A DNA stretch of 64,000 nucleotides from an uncultured Clostridium sp. GTDB taxonomy: Bacteria > Bacillota > Clostridia > Clostridiales > Clostridiaceae. The translations under genes and the position numbers were made by a program. Below are positions 30,070 to 39,968 of the stretch, in pieces. Position 1 is the first letter of the stretch; each line of letters starts with the position of its first letter. The stretch is taken from contig UQFE01000004.1 of assembly GCA_900540255.1 (NCBI GenBank), forward strand, positions 57,963 to 121,962, in the 5' to 3' direction. The notes under the pieces were generated by a model. That model did no database searches and was not told where the DNA came from. It was given only the letters and a program-made list of their open reading frames with translations.

Positions 30070-31755
30070 TTACTTATTTCCACTTATGTTAATTAAATCT
30101 TCAATTTCTACAACACCAGTATCATATCCAAACAAGAAATAAGTTTTATTTTCACTTATTTCACCTTCATTAATAAACTTATTAATATCAAATTTAAAGC
30201 TTTCAATGTAATAATCTTTAAATGAATATTTTTCTCTTAATGCTTCCTTAAATATATTTTCTTCTTCTTTAGTAACTCCCTTTCCTAAAAACTCTGGCAT
30301 ACCTCTTCTTTTATTAAACATTAAGTAATCATATTTTATAATATCTCTTAATATTTCATTATCAAGCTTTGTTACTTTATTATTAAAATCTAAAAACACC
30401 TTGTAATATTCACTATTTCCTATATTTCTATCAAAATATCCTCTACTATCAAAATAATTTCCTAATGCTAAATAAAAATCATATGGAGTATCAAAACACT
30501 TAACTAGCATTTTTATTATATTTTTAAATTTTTGTGAATTATAATATTTATCTACCATAGATTCAACTTTTTTTAATGTTAAAAGCTCATCATATGAAAT
30601 ATCATTTGTTGCAATTATTTCATATGGAGGATAAGGTGAATATCTCATTCCATATTCTTCTGCTTCTTCTCTCATTGAAGATCCTCTAAGAAGCTTTAAG
30701 AATCCTAATTGAATTTCTTCTGGTTCTATACTATATACATCATTAAAAGACTTTTTAAAAGAAACTATATCTTCACCTGGTAACCCTGCTATTAAATCTA
30801 AATGTTGTTTTATATTTTTTATTTCTAATAGTTCTACTACCTTTTCTTTAATATCACTAAAATTAACAAACCTATTAATTCTATTTAATACTTCATCATT
30901 AGTTGTTTGTACCCCAACTTCAAATTGGAATCTATCTTTTGGTGCTCTTCTAAGAAGCTCTAACTCTTGTGGTTTTAAAATATCTGCTGATATTTCAAAA
31001 TGGAATTGTGTGTTTGTTTCAGCATTAATTAAAAATTCCCAAATTGCAGTTGAAAATTTAAAATTGCAATTAAAAGTTCTATCTACAAATTTAACAAGCT
31101 TTACTTTCTTATCTATAAAAAACTGTAATTCCTTTTTAACCCTTTCAATATCTAAAAACCTTACTCCATGTATAGTTGATGAAAGACAATACTTACAATT
31201 AAAAGGACATCCTCTTGAAGCCTCATAATACACTATTTTATTATCTAAGTTTTCATCCATCTTATATGGAAAAACTATTTCATTCATATTCATTAATGGT
31301 CTATTTCCATTTCCTATTACTTTATTTCCTTCCTTGTAATATAAACCTCTTATACTTTTAATATCTCTTTCTCCAAGAGTATATTCTACAAATTCCCTAT
31401 AAGTTTTTTCACCTTCACCTTCAATTAAATAATCACCATTTAATTCATTTAAAATATTTGAACTATCATAAGATACTTCTGGACCACCATATAATATCTT
31501 TATATTACTATTTACTATTTTAATAAGATTTGATAATCTTTTTACCATTTCTATATTCCAAATATAAGTTGAAAAAGCAACTATATCTGGTTTTTCCTTT
31601 ATTATTTCTTCTAATACTTTCTCATCCCTATCATTTATGGAAAATTCTCTTATTTTACTTATATAATCCATGTCCTCCGTAAAGGCTTTTAAATACCTTA
31701 CTGCCAAATTACTATGAATAAATTTTGAATTGATAGCTGTTAATAAAATTTTCAC
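30070..31755 (-). CDS. B12-binding-domain radical SAM protein (DUF4080-type)
   Basis: A 561-residue protein. The N-terminal about 140 residues form a cobalamin-binding-like Rossmann domain (ILLTAINSKFIHSNLAVRYLK...PDIVAFSTYIWNIEMVKRLSNLI...ILYGGPEVSYD). It is followed by a radical SAM barrel with the iron-sulfur motif CPFNCKYC (YYEASRGCPFNCKYCLSS) near residue 183 and a GLPGED motif. The C-terminal 180 residues correspond to the DUF4080 tail found in clostridial members. Members are B12-dependent radical enzymes by domain content; substrates are unknown. It is followed in the opposite order by a methyltransferase-like gene located 17 bases upstream in transcription, so both form one unit. Confidence 0.82.
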   Translation of the reverse strand: MKILLTAINSKFIHSNLAVRYLKAFTEDMDYISKIREFSINDRDEKVLEEIIKEKPDIVAFSTYIWNIEMVKRLSNLIKIVNSNIKILYGGPEVSYDSSNILNELNGDYLIEGEGEKTYREFVEYTLGERDIKSIRGLYYKEGNKVIGNGNRPLMNMNEIVFPYKMDENLDNKIVYYEASRGCPFNCKYCLSSTIHGVRFLDIERVKKELQFFIDKKVKLVKFVDRTFNCNFKFSTAIWEFLINAETNTQFHFEISADILKPQELELLRRAPKDRFQFEVGVQTTNDEVLNRINRFVNFSDIKEKVVELLEIKNIKQHLDLIAGLPGEDIVSFKKSFNDVYSIEPEEIQLGFLKLLRGSSMREEAEEYGMRYSPYPPYEIIATNDISYDELLTLKKVESMVDKYYNSQKFKNIIKMLVKCFDTPYDFYLALGNYFDSRGYFDRNIGNSEYYKVFLDFNNKVTKLDNEILRDIIKYDYLMFNKRRGMPEFLGKGVTKEEENIFKEALREKYSFKDYYIESFKFDINKFINEGEISENKTYFLFGYDTGVVEIEDLINISGNK

Positions 31756-31771
31756 TTTCTTCTTCCTTTCG

Positions 31772-32269
31772 TTACTTTATTTTTTCTCCTTTTATAAAAA
31801 ATATATCCTCCCAAAGCTTCTCTTCCTTAATATTATACGTATCACTTAATAATTTTTTTGTATCATCTATATTAGATTTTGAAATAGGATTTAAGTTTTT
31901 AAATTCAAACTCTTTTATTTTTCCTGATGGTAATACTGTCATAACTTTATTATTTGATATTTCTCCCATTTCCTTATTAATATCCCATATATACATTTCT
32001 CCACCAACTTTAATCAACTTATTTACTTCTTTTATTAAATCAGCACGAGATGATTCCATCCATAAATTACTTAAATAGAAAAATATAGTACATGTATCAT
32101 ACTTTTGAGTAATCTTTTTTTCATCTATATCACCTTCTAACAAATCAATTGAAACTTCATCAATAGCATCCTTAGAAATATTATAAATTACTCCATAACT
32201 TTCTCCAACATCTAATACATCTCCCGATAGCTTAACACCACTTAAATTTAATATAATTGTTTTACCCAT
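31772..32269 (-). CDS. class I SAM methyltransferase-like protein
   Basis: A 165-residue protein with a minimal Rossmann methyltransferase layout: GDVLDVGESYGVIYNI near 16-31 matches motif I in modified form, an acidic residue after strand 2 (VSIDLLEGD), and VGGEMYIWDINKE as the strand 5 region. The glycine loop is weak (GESYG rather than GxGxG), so catalytic competence is uncertain. It is translated just before the radical SAM gene and may act in the same pathway. It lacks a membrane segment. An AAAAGGAGAAGG site precedes the ATG. Confidence 0.6.
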   Translation of the reverse strand: MGKTIILNLSGVKLSGDVLDVGESYGVIYNISKDAIDEVSIDLLEGDIDEKKITQKYDTCTIFFYLSNLWMESSRADLIKEVNKLIKVGGEMYIWDINKEMGEISNNKVMTVLPSGKIKEFEFKNLNPISKSNIDDTKKLLSDTYNIKEEKLWEDIFFIKGEKIK

Positions 32270-32423
32270 TATACCTTCTCCTTTTTATAAATTTTCTTTC
32301 TTTTTATAAATTTTACTATTTATTTTTTCTAATTATGTAAATTATTTAAACAATTATTTTTTCTTTTGGCATTTAAGTCTTTATCTTATAAATGTATATT
32401 ACCTTATTTATATATAATAATGC

Positions 32424-32459
32424 AAAAAATATCTTACGAAATATTCATAAGATATTTTT
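32424..32459 (-). terminator. terminator of the membrane beta-propeller gene
   Basis: AAAAAATATCTTA pairs with TAAGATATTTTT around an 11-base loop; T runs occur on both strands. The left half lies directly downstream of the stop at 32465. Confidence 0.65.
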
Positions 32460-32464
32460 ATATT

Positions 32465-33736
32465 TTATTTCTTATTATAAATTTTATATATTATTGTCAT
32501 TATTATTGTCATAATAAAAATAACTATAAAAATCCAAATTACATTAGGCAAATTAAATCTTCCATCTTTTACTTGTCCTTGTATCTTATAAATACATCCA
32601 TCCTTATTATCTAAAAAATATATACTAGAATCATTATATCTTATTTTTTCTATAAAGCTATTTTCATTTAAACTTACTATTTGTTTGGAAGTTCCAATTT
32701 CAGTTAAAACATAAATGTAATGATCCTTATTATCCGCAAATATTACAGTATCTTTAGGAAAACATTTTCCTTCACTATCAATTGCTAATCCATTTAATGC
32801 CTTTAATTTATCATGTTGGTATCTTGGTGGAAGTGGTACTTCTGTTGGATGATTTTCTATAATATATGATAATTTATTAGTTCCATCTGAAAATCTAGGT
32901 GATGTTATTTGATCACCACCACTAAAATCTGGCCATCCATACCATGCTTTCTCTTTTATATCATATATATAATCAACATCATCCTTTACGCTTCTTAATC
33001 CTTCCTCTTCCATGCCACCTACAATAGCTGTTATTTCCCCTCTACTATTCGTGTCTAATCCTTCTACATTTCTTATTCCAGTTGCGTAAGTTATACATTT
33101 CCCTGTATTTAAATTATATTTTAGTATAGATGCATTACTAAAATCACTTTCTTTTATCTTTTCACCCTTCCTTATTTCTTGTCCAAACTTAGCAAATCCG
33201 TAAATTCCTTTATATCCTATTCCTGTTGATATCCATTCAAAAGATGGTATATCTTCATTCTTATTTCCCTCATTTACAATACCTGCATTAGTATTAGAAC
33301 CAATTGTTATATATAAATTTTCACCATTTAAAAGAATTTTAGTTTTATTATTTAATCCTGTATTAGGTAAAGAAGTTACTATTTCACTATATTTTTTACT
33401 TGCTAAATCATATGATACTACTTTATTTTCTGTAGCTATTATTAAAGAATTACTATTACATACTATGTCATATATATTTAGTGATTTATCACTAATTACT
33501 ATTTCTTCATTATTATCCTTTGTTATAACTTTTATTGCATCTTTAAAAGCTATGTATAAGTTATCTTCTCTATCAAAATCAAATGATACTGCTCCATTTA
33601 CTGATTTATTAACAATTGACCAATCAATATTTTCATAAATTAAATCTAAGTCATATCCTTTGCTAAATTTATAAATTCCAAAAGATATACTTACAATTAC
33701 CATTGATAATATTATACATTGCAAAAATCTCTTCAT
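32465..33736 (-). CDS. membrane-anchored beta-propeller protein (PQQ-dependent sugar dehydrogenase-like)
   Basis: A 423-residue protein with an N-terminal signal-anchor (residues 4-24) and a C-terminal membrane helix (about 399-418), leaving about 370 residues outside. The middle has repeated four-strand blades with segments typical of the glucose/sorbosone dehydrogenase propeller: YKGIYGFAKFGQEI, ATGIRNVEGLDTNSRGEI, YGWPDFSGGDQ, and NGLAIDSEGKCFPKDTVIFADN. The classical GHRNPQG-type PQQ and catalytic His residues are not evident (ATGIRNVEG replaces it), so enzymatic activity is doubtful. It is a single gene with its own terminator; function in the cell envelope is inferred. Confidence 0.65.
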   Translation of the reverse strand: MKRFLQCIILSMVIVSISFGIYKFSKGYDLDLIYENIDWSIVNKSVNGAVSFDFDREDNLYIAFKDAIKVITKDNNEEIVISDKSLNIYDIVCNSNSLIIATENKVVSYDLASKKYSEIVTSLPNTGLNNKTKILLNGENLYITIGSNTNAGIVNEGNKNEDIPSFEWISTGIGYKGIYGFAKFGQEIRKGEKIKESDFSNASILKYNLNTGKCITYATGIRNVEGLDTNSRGEITAIVGGMEEEGLRSVKDDVDYIYDIKEKAWYGWPDFSGGDQITSPRFSDGTNKLSYIIENHPTEVPLPPRYQHDKLKALNGLAIDSEGKCFPKDTVIFADNKDHYIYVLTEIGTSKQIVSLNENSFIEKIRYNDSSIYFLDNKDGCIYKIQGQVKDGRFNLPNVIWIFIVIFIMTIIMTIIYKIYNKK

Positions 33737-33942
33737 CTTTCCCTCCCCCCTTCATAATAACTTTATTTTTTCACATAACAAAATATTACTTATTATCTAA
33801 ATAATAACTTATAATATCATATTGTTTTATTTAACTGAATAAGTATTAATGTAATTTAAAGTTTCAAAAATAAAGCTAATTTTACTAAGTATACTTCACA
33901 ACTAATTTTTTATATTAATCTTAAATAAGGAGGCCAAATCTA

Positions 33943-35442
33943 TTGAGAAAAGATACTTTTTTTAAAAACTCATTTTTTTTAACAGCATCTAATATTACAA
34001 CTGGAATACTTGGGTTTATTTTTTCAATGTACCTTGGAGATATAGCTGGTCCAGAAGGACTTGCCGTTTATGGTTTAGTAATGCCTGTATATAATTTATT
34101 TATTTGTTTAATGACTGCTGGAATAATAGCAGCTATTTCTCAACGTTCTGCAATTTATGAATCAACTGGAGAATATAATAACTTATTTAAAACTATAAAC
34201 ACTGTTGCTTTTTTTAACATAATATGGTCAATAATAATAGGAATTTTAGTATTTTTCCTTGCACCTTACATAAGTAAATATGGTATAAAAGACCCTAGAA
34301 CATTAAATGCTATAAGAGTAACATGTCCTGCTATGGTTTTTATTGCATTATCAAATATATTAAAGGGATTTTTTTATGGTACTTCTAGAATTACTGTTCC
34401 TGCAATAATTGATATATCTGAAAAAGCAATGAGAATTATAACTATAACACTACTAATATTTATTTTTAAAGCACAAACTTTATCTTCAATTGTTACTTTA
34501 GCCTTTGTTTCATTAGCAATTGGTGAGCTACAAAGCTTATTGCTTCTCTATGCTTATTTTAAATATACTAAAAAGCACATGCCTCTTGGTCATGATATTC
34601 CTGAAAGAAAAGCTCAATTATTATTTAATGTACTTATAGTTTCATTACCTTTATGTATAAATGGATTTTTAGGAAATGCCTTTTCTACTATTTCTACACT
34701 AGTTGTTCCACGTCAACTTGTAGCTTCTGGATTAAATTATAGTTCTGCACTAAATTTAATAGGTAGATTTAATGGAATGGCTTTAACAATAGTCACTTTT
34801 CCTTTAATTGTTATAAACTCAATAAATATGCTTCTTGTTCCTGATTTATCTCAAACAATAAATAAAGGAGACTATTACAATGCTTCTGTTAGAATAAGAA
34901 CTGTATTAAAAATTGCTTTTCTTCTTGGAATGGCAACTACAATTATATGTCAGCTTATTCCTAGTTCACTTGGAGAAATGTTTTATCATAGAGATGATTT
35001 AGGTTTATATATAAGACTTTCATCAATTTCTGCTCCTATATTTTTTGTTTCAAACACTATGGTGGGTATATTAAATGGATTAAATAGGCAAAGTATTATT
35101 CTCAGAAACTCTATAATTGTATCCGTTACTGAAATATTAAGTTTATATTTCTTTACAGCAATACCTAGTATAAATATTTTTTCTTACGTAATTACAATTT
35201 TTATTACTTCTACATTAGGCTTACTAATTAATTTATATGAAGTAAAGAAACATATTGAGCTAAATTTATCAATATTTAATATAATAATTTTTACATTAAT
35301 GGGTATTTTAATATTTTTACTTTTAAATTTAATGAACAAGTATTTATTTAATAACCTTTATTTTAGTAAAAATATAATAATATTATTATTAACCTTTGGA
35401 ATATTTGCTTATTTAAGTAAATTTGGAATAGATGAATATTAA
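33943..35442 (+). CDS. SpoVB-like polysaccharide/lipid flippase (MVF/PST superfamily)
   Basis: A 499-residue integral membrane protein with about 14 hydrophobic helices. The opening FFKNSFFLTASNITTGILGFIFSMYLGDIAGPEGLAVYGLVMPVYNLFICLMTAGIIAAISQ is characteristic of stage V sporulation protein B, which is required for spore cortex and probably flips a peptidoglycan lipid precursor. Translation starts at TTG (33943) with an AAGGAGG site nine bases before it; no ATG is suitable. It is the only gene in its unit and converges on another flippase gene; an 18-bp bidirectional terminator separates them. Confidence 0.82.
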   Translation: MRKDTFFKNSFFLTASNITTGILGFIFSMYLGDIAGPEGLAVYGLVMPVYNLFICLMTAGIIAAISQRSAIYESTGEYNNLFKTINTVAFFNIIWSIIIGILVFFLAPYISKYGIKDPRTLNAIRVTCPAMVFIALSNILKGFFYGTSRITVPAIIDISEKAMRIITITLLIFIFKAQTLSSIVTLAFVSLAIGELQSLLLLYAYFKYTKKHMPLGHDIPERKAQLLFNVLIVSLPLCINGFLGNAFSTISTLVVPRQLVASGLNYSSALNLIGRFNGMALTIVTFPLIVINSINMLLVPDLSQTINKGDYYNASVRIRTVLKIAFLLGMATTIICQLIPSSLGEMFYHRDDLGLYIRLSSISAPIFFVSNTMVGILNGLNRQSIILRNSIIVSVTEILSLYFFTAIPSINIFSYVITIFITSTLGLLINLYEVKKHIELNLSIFNIIIFTLMGILIFLLLNLMNKYLFNNLYFSKNIIILLLTFGIFAYLSKFGIDEY

Positions 35443-35494
35443 AAAACAAGATGTTACAAAATTATTATTTAATAAATTTGTAACATCTTGTTTT
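35443..35494. terminator. bidirectional terminator between the two flippase genes
   Basis: A perfect 18-bp stem: AAAACAAGATGTTACAAA (35443-35460) with TTTGTAACATCTTGTTTT (35477-35494) around a 16-base loop. A and T ends permit use from either side. Confidence 0.85.
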
Positions 35495-35502
35495 AAATTA
35501 TA

Positions 35503-37107
35503 TTATAAGTTTTTTCTTAAAAATCTTGGTAATAAAGTAAACAACTTAGGTGAAATCATATCTAAATCTCTTTTCTTTATGCCACCAAGTAAAATTAAAG
35601 CAATTAAATATATTAATCCTCCAATAGCTACAAGAATTAATACAATAAAGCAAGTTACAAGTCTTCCTCCTCCAATTATATTTACAATTCTATCAATTGG
35701 AATTCTAAAAATAAAAATACCTAAAGCCATAAATGCAGCTGAAAGTGAAGGTATAACTGCTAATTTAAATATGCGAATTTTCATTTTAAAAATTCTTTTT
35801 AATCTTTTATGATTTATAATTACAGGAACTAAAAATGCAAAGAAGCTTGCAAAAATTGCTCCTAATATATTTATATCCTTAATAGCTACTAAAAAATAAT
35901 TAATGCTAAATTTAAGCATTATACTTAAAAAAGCTGTACTTAATACTAAATATACTTTATTAATACCTTGTAATATAATATTTTGAATAGCAGATATAGA
36001 CATAAATACTAGTACTACAGATCCATACTTTAATAATTCATAACCAGATGTAGTATTAAACAACATTAAATATACATCTTTACTTAACATAGATAAGCCT
36101 ACAGCTGCTGGTATAGTTATTAAATAAGTTATTTTAAAGCTATATGACATTTGGGCCTTTAATTCTTTTCTATTTTTTTGTGTATATGCTTGTATTATCT
36201 TAGGAAATATGGCAGCACTTAAAGCTGTAACTAAAGCAAAAGGAACATTTAACAATGTATTATAAAATCCTAACACACCAAATAACCTTGTAGATTCTTC
36301 TTTGGAAAATCCAGCTGCTAATAATCTTGATTTAACATTTATAGTATCAACAAGTCCGCCAGCATTTTGTAAACCTGCTACCATTATTATTGGTACACCG
36401 TAAAAAAGAAGCTTTCTTAATATCTTTTTCTTACTTATATTTTTTTCAAATTCATTCTCTATTTCAGCTTTTCCTTCATAATCAAGCTTATCATACATTA
36501 TTAATATAAATATTAGTGCTGCAATTGCGCCTATTGTAGTGCCTACAGTTCCTCCAGCACTTCCCCATTCAACACTAATTTGCATAAATACATATGCAAA
36601 TATTAAACTTAATACTATATTAACAACTTGTTCAAGAACTTGAGATATAGCCAATGTTTTCATATCTTCTGTTCCTTGCATATATCCTCTATACGTTGCT
36701 AAAATACAACTAAAAAATACTGTTGGTGCTAAAAATCTTAATGATAAAGCAGCCTCTGACCATTTTGTTCCTGAAGCAATAACTCCTGCTAGAGATATAA
36801 ATATAATTGTAATAATAGCTCCTATAATTGCTAAATAATTTCTCGCAATTTTCATTGCTCTTAGAGCACCTTCATGATGCCCTTGAGCTCGTAATTCTGA
36901 TACAACCTTTGCAACTGCTGGTTGTGCTCCTAAACTTGTTATGGCTAATATAAAAACAAAATATGAATAACTAGCATTATATATTCCTATTCCATCTTGA
37001 CCTATAATTGCATTTAATAATGGTACATATGCTGCAGATAATATTTTAACAAGTATTCCTGCTAAAGATAAGATAAGAAAACTACGCCCCACTGACTTCT
37101 CTTCCAT
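35503..37107 (-). CDS. MurJ/YtgP-like lipid flippase (MVF/PST superfamily)
   Basis: A 534-residue protein with about 14 membrane helices. The start EEKSVGRSFLILSLAGILVKILSAAYVPLLNAIIGQDGIGIYNASYSYFVFILAITSLGAQPAVAKVVSE is the YtgP/SpoVB group pattern; B. subtilis YtgP serves as the vegetative MurJ (lipid II flippase). Because the other gene at 33943 is closer to SpoVB, this one is the better candidate for the housekeeping role, by inference. It shares a strand with the RluA-type gene 20 bases upstream. Start ATG with AAAAGGGGATAG before it. Confidence 0.82.
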   Translation of the reverse strand: MEEKSVGRSFLILSLAGILVKILSAAYVPLLNAIIGQDGIGIYNASYSYFVFILAITSLGAQPAVAKVVSELRAQGHHEGALRAMKIARNYLAIIGAIITIIFISLAGVIASGTKWSEAALSLRFLAPTVFFSCILATYRGYMQGTEDMKTLAISQVLEQVVNIVLSLIFAYVFMQISVEWGSAGGTVGTTIGAIAALIFILIMYDKLDYEGKAEIENEFEKNISKKKILRKLLFYGVPIIMVAGLQNAGGLVDTINVKSRLLAAGFSKEESTRLFGVLGFYNTLLNVPFALVTALSAAIFPKIIQAYTQKNRKELKAQMSYSFKITYLITIPAAVGLSMLSKDVYLMLFNTTSGYELLKYGSVVLVFMSISAIQNIILQGINKVYLVLSTAFLSIMLKFSINYFLVAIKDINILGAIFASFFAFLVPVIINHKRLKRIFKMKIRIFKLAVIPSLSAAFMALGIFIFRIPIDRIVNIIGGGRLVTCFIVLILVAIGGLIYLIALILLGGIKKRDLDMISPKLFTLLPRFLRKNL

Positions 37108-37127
37108 AACTATCCCCTTTTATAATT

Positions 37128-38096
37128 TTATATATTAAATTTAAATACATCCCTTTTTATTTTCTTAAACATTGGTGGAAGAGCTTCAGCTACTGTTTTA
37201 TTATTTAAATACTCAAGCTTTCCATTAGCCTTCTTAAATATAAGTTTATATGCATAAAGGAATTGATAATTTAATCCAAATTTATTATCAAAAAATGAAT
37301 TTAACTTTTTATCTCCATATTTAAAATCACCTATAATTGGATTTCCTAAATGACTTAAATGTGCTCTTATTTGATGACTTCTACCTGTAATAAGATCAAT
37401 TTCAAGTAAAGAATATGCTCCATTAGTTTGAACTGTTTTAACTTCCATTGCAATTTCCTTAGTGTTTGGTCTTTTTTCATCAAATACCTTTGATATGTTT
37501 TCATTTTCATCTTTTGAAATATACCCTTTATATATTCCATCTTTTATTTTACCTTTTACTAATGCATTATAATATTTCTTAACATAACCTTCTCTAATCA
37601 TTTCATTCATAGTTCTTAAGGATTCAAAATTCTTACCAAAAATCACAACACCAGAAGTATTTCTATCTAATCTATTACATGGTGCTGGTGTAAATGTCTT
37701 TTCTTTTTCTGGTAAATAATCACCTTTTCCATTTAAATATGATAATACATAATCTGTAAGTGATGGCTCTACTCCTCTTTGATCTGGATGAACTAATACA
37801 CCTGGCCACTTTTCAACAACTAAAATATTTTCATCTTCATATGTAATCATAAGTCCACTTGAATTTACTTTCATAAATGTATCAGCTTTTTTCTCTTGCT
37901 TACTTTGTAAATATCTTATTTCAATTATGTCTCCTAATTCTAATGGGTAATTTTCTTTCTTCTTTACTCCATTAACTCTAATATCCCCTTTTCTTAAAGC
38001 TTTAAAAATTGCACTTAAAGGAACATCCTTTAAATACTTTCTCAAAAACTTATCTAATCTTTGCCCCGCTTCATTTGTTCCTATTTCAATTTTCAA
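37128..38096 (-). CDS. RluA-family 23S rRNA/RNA pseudouridine synthase
   Basis: A 322-residue protein with an N-terminal S4-type RNA-binding domain (NEAGQRLDKFLRKYLKDVPLSAIFKALRKGDIRVNG, residues 6-43) and a catalytic RluA domain. The catalytic Asp is in RLDRNTSGVVIFGK near residue 143; the GRSHQIRAHLSHLGNPIIGD motif lies near 240. RluA, RluC and RluD paralogs cannot be separated by eye, so no symbol is given. It starts with TTG at 38096; ATAGGAG lies correctly before it. The YtgP-like flippase gene follows 20 bases downstream. Confidence 0.88.
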   Translation of the reverse strand: MKIEIGTNEAGQRLDKFLRKYLKDVPLSAIFKALRKGDIRVNGVKKKENYPLELGDIIEIRYLQSKQEKKADTFMKVNSSGLMITYEDENILVVEKWPGVLVHPDQRGVEPSLTDYVLSYLNGKGDYLPEKEKTFTPAPCNRLDRNTSGVVIFGKNFESLRTMNEMIREGYVKKYYNALVKGKIKDGIYKGYISKDENENISKVFDEKRPNTKEIAMEVKTVQTNGAYSLLEIDLITGRSHQIRAHLSHLGNPIIGDFKYGDKKLNSFFDNKFGLNYQFLYAYKLIFKKANGKLEYLNNKTVAEALPPMFKKIKRDVFKFNI

Positions 38097-38119
38097 AAAA
38101 TCAACTCCTATATTACACT

Positions 38120-38155
38120 GCAGTTTATAAATATTTAATAATATTTATAAACTGC
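38120..38155. other. perfect 16-bp hairpin between the M20 and RluA-type genes
   Basis: GCAGTTTATAAATATT and its exact complement surround a TAAT loop. On the minus strand, which carries both flanking genes, there is no U-tract after the stem; on the plus strand it is followed by TAGTTTTTT. It may be an mRNA stabiliser or weak terminator rather than a classical one. Confidence 0.6.
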
Positions 38156-38201
38156 TAGTTTTTTGTAATCTTACCCATTTCAATAGATTAATATTATTTT
38201 C

Positions 38202-39383
38202 TTATCTTGTCAAATAATTTACTGCAATTTCACATTGAATTGCAACTCCTATTGGCAATGCATCTTCATCTATATCAAATAAATTATTATGTGCTGAATG
38301 AATTATGCCCTTTTTCTCATTTCTTATACCTAAGAAATAAAATACAGATGGAACTTCATTTGCAAAATATGCAAAACTTTCAACACCTAACTTAGGATTT
38401 TTTTGTAATTTAACATTTTCTACTCCTAATATTTCTATTGCACTTTTTTCTAAAAGATCAACCATATCATCATCATTATATAAACAAGGATATGATTCTT
38501 CAATTTCAATTTCTGCACTTCCTCTAAAGGTAGTACAAATTCCATTTACTATCTCCTTTAATCTTTGCTTTGCAAATTCTCTATCTTCATTTGTCATTGT
38601 TCTAATTATTCCAGACATTTTAACTTCACTTGGAATAATATTTTGAGCTGTTCCTCCATGAATACTTCCAATTGTAACTACAGAAGGATTAACTGGCTTT
38701 ATTTCTCTACTAACAATACTTTGAAGTGAAGTTATTACATGACCAGCAATTACTATAGGGTCAATTGCCGTATCAGGATATGCCCCATGACCACCAGCTC
38801 CTTTAATTGTAATATTAAAAGGATTGGAAGCTGCATTTACTGTTCCCTTTCTTACCATGATACTTCCACAGTCTATAGTTTCTTCAACATGTAAACCACA
38901 CATTACATCTACTTTAGGATTTTCAAGTACACCTTCTTTAATCATTACTTTTGCTCCACCAGTAGTTTCTTCTGCTGGTTCAAAAATAAGTTTTACAGTT
39001 CCACTAAATTCATCTTTATGCTTATTTAAAATTTTAGCAGCACCAAGTAAAATTGTTGTATGTCCATCATGACCACATGCATGCATCTTTCCCTTTACTT
39101 TAGATGAATATTCACATGTTTTTTTATCTTGTATTGGAAGACCATCAATATCAGCTCTTAATGCTATAACCTTATTATTACCCGCCTTTGTTCCATTGAT
39201 AATTCCACATACTCCAGTTTTGGCAAACTCTGTATATTCAATTCCTTCTTTAGTTAAAAATTCTTTTATATATTTTGAAGTATTAGTTTCTTCAAATCCA
39301 AGTTCAGGATATTGATGAAGAGTTCTTCTTATTTGTTTTAATTCGTCTTTAATATTATCTGCTTCTAATTTAAAATTTTTCAT
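38202..39383 (-). CDS. M20-family amidohydrolase (N-acyl-amino acid deacylase type)
   Basis: A 393-residue M20D peptidase/amidohydrolase. Metal and catalytic residues are visible: HACGHDGHT near 103-111, EPAEETTGGAK near 138-148, GLHVEE near 165, and the C-terminal SAHNN with the final metal His. The Ile-Ile-Pro lid domain is inserted as usual. The group includes N-acetyl amino acid deacetylases, IAA-amino acid hydrolases and hippurate hydrolases; substrate cannot be told. No signal peptide. The upstream small gene at 39507 is on the same strand with a hairpin between them, so it probably has its own transcript. Confidence 0.88.
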   Translation of the reverse strand: MKNFKLEADNIKDELKQIRRTLHQYPELGFEETNTSKYIKEFLTKEGIEYTEFAKTGVCGIINGTKAGNNKVIALRADIDGLPIQDKKTCEYSSKVKGKMHACGHDGHTTILLGAAKILNKHKDEFSGTVKLIFEPAEETTGGAKVMIKEGVLENPKVDVMCGLHVEETIDCGSIMVRKGTVNAASNPFNITIKGAGGHGAYPDTAIDPIVIAGHVITSLQSIVSREIKPVNPSVVTIGSIHGGTAQNIIPSEVKMSGIIRTMTNEDREFAKQRLKEIVNGICTTFRGSAEIEIEESYPCLYNDDDMVDLLEKSAIEILGVENVKLQKNPKLGVESFAYFANEVPSVFYFLGIRNEKKGIIHSAHNNLFDIDEDALPIGVAIQCEIAVNYLTR

Positions 39384-39402
39384 TAATAAATTTTCTCCCC
39401 CA

Positions 39403-39440
39403 AAATTTTATAGGCTTACATTTTAATATAGGCCTATAAA
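39403..39440. other. inverted repeat upstream of the M20 gene
   Basis: ATTTTATAGGC and GCCTATAAAAT form an 11-bp stem with a 16-base loop, 20 bases before the M20 start codon. There is no U-tract in the direction of the genes; it may be a regulatory hairpin or an operator-like site. Confidence 0.4.
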
Positions 39441-39506
39441 ATTAATTATATATTATGTATTTTCTTTATTCAATCCGTTTAAAAATTTAACACTTTGTTA
39501 AAATAC

Positions 39507-39893
39507 CTACCTTAATAACTTTTCTAATTCATATAATCTAAATCTTTCTTCTTGTTGAAATTCTGAACCTGATGACCTTTTTTCAATTAATTTTTTATAT
39601 TCCTCAAATTGTGCATCACCTAATTTTTTTCTTATTATACTTAATTGACATTCTCTAATATATTCTCTTTCCTCTTGAGATAATGTATTATATTTATTTA
39701 ATTTAATTACTATATCATTTAAATTAGACTTTTCTTCGCTACTTAATAAATCATTATTTTTTTCTATAAAGCTTTCTATTTTACTACCTTCTTCTGGTGA
39801 ATAAGCTAATGATGCATATACCTCAAAATTAATCTTAAAAACTATTATACTAACCAAAACAATAATTTTAATAATATCTTTACTTTTTTTCAT
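39507..39893 (-). CDS. secreted or membrane-anchored small helical protein
   Basis: A 128-residue protein. The first 28 residues form a signal sequence (KKSKDIIKIIVLVSIIVFKINFEVYA, cleavage likely after an Ala). The mature part is helical and highly charged, with two related segments (SKIESFIEKNNDLLSSEEKSNLNDIVIKL and SQEEREYIRECQLSIIRKKLGDAQFEEYKKLIEKR). No lipobox Cys follows the signal. I do not recognise a family. A ribosome site AAAGGCAGGA precedes the ATG. It lies between the split helicase gene and the M20 gene. Confidence 0.6.
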   Translation of the reverse strand: MKKSKDIIKIIVLVSIIVFKINFEVYASLAYSPEEGSKIESFIEKNNDLLSSEEKSNLNDIVIKLNKYNTLSQEEREYIRECQLSIIRKKLGDAQFEEYKKLIEKRSSGSEFQQEERFRLYELEKLLR

Positions 39894-39968
39894 ATTTAAT
39901 CCTGCCTTTCAATAAAAGCTTTTTATTTCATTTAATATTATTTCCAGAAAAATATTAATTAAGTAACT

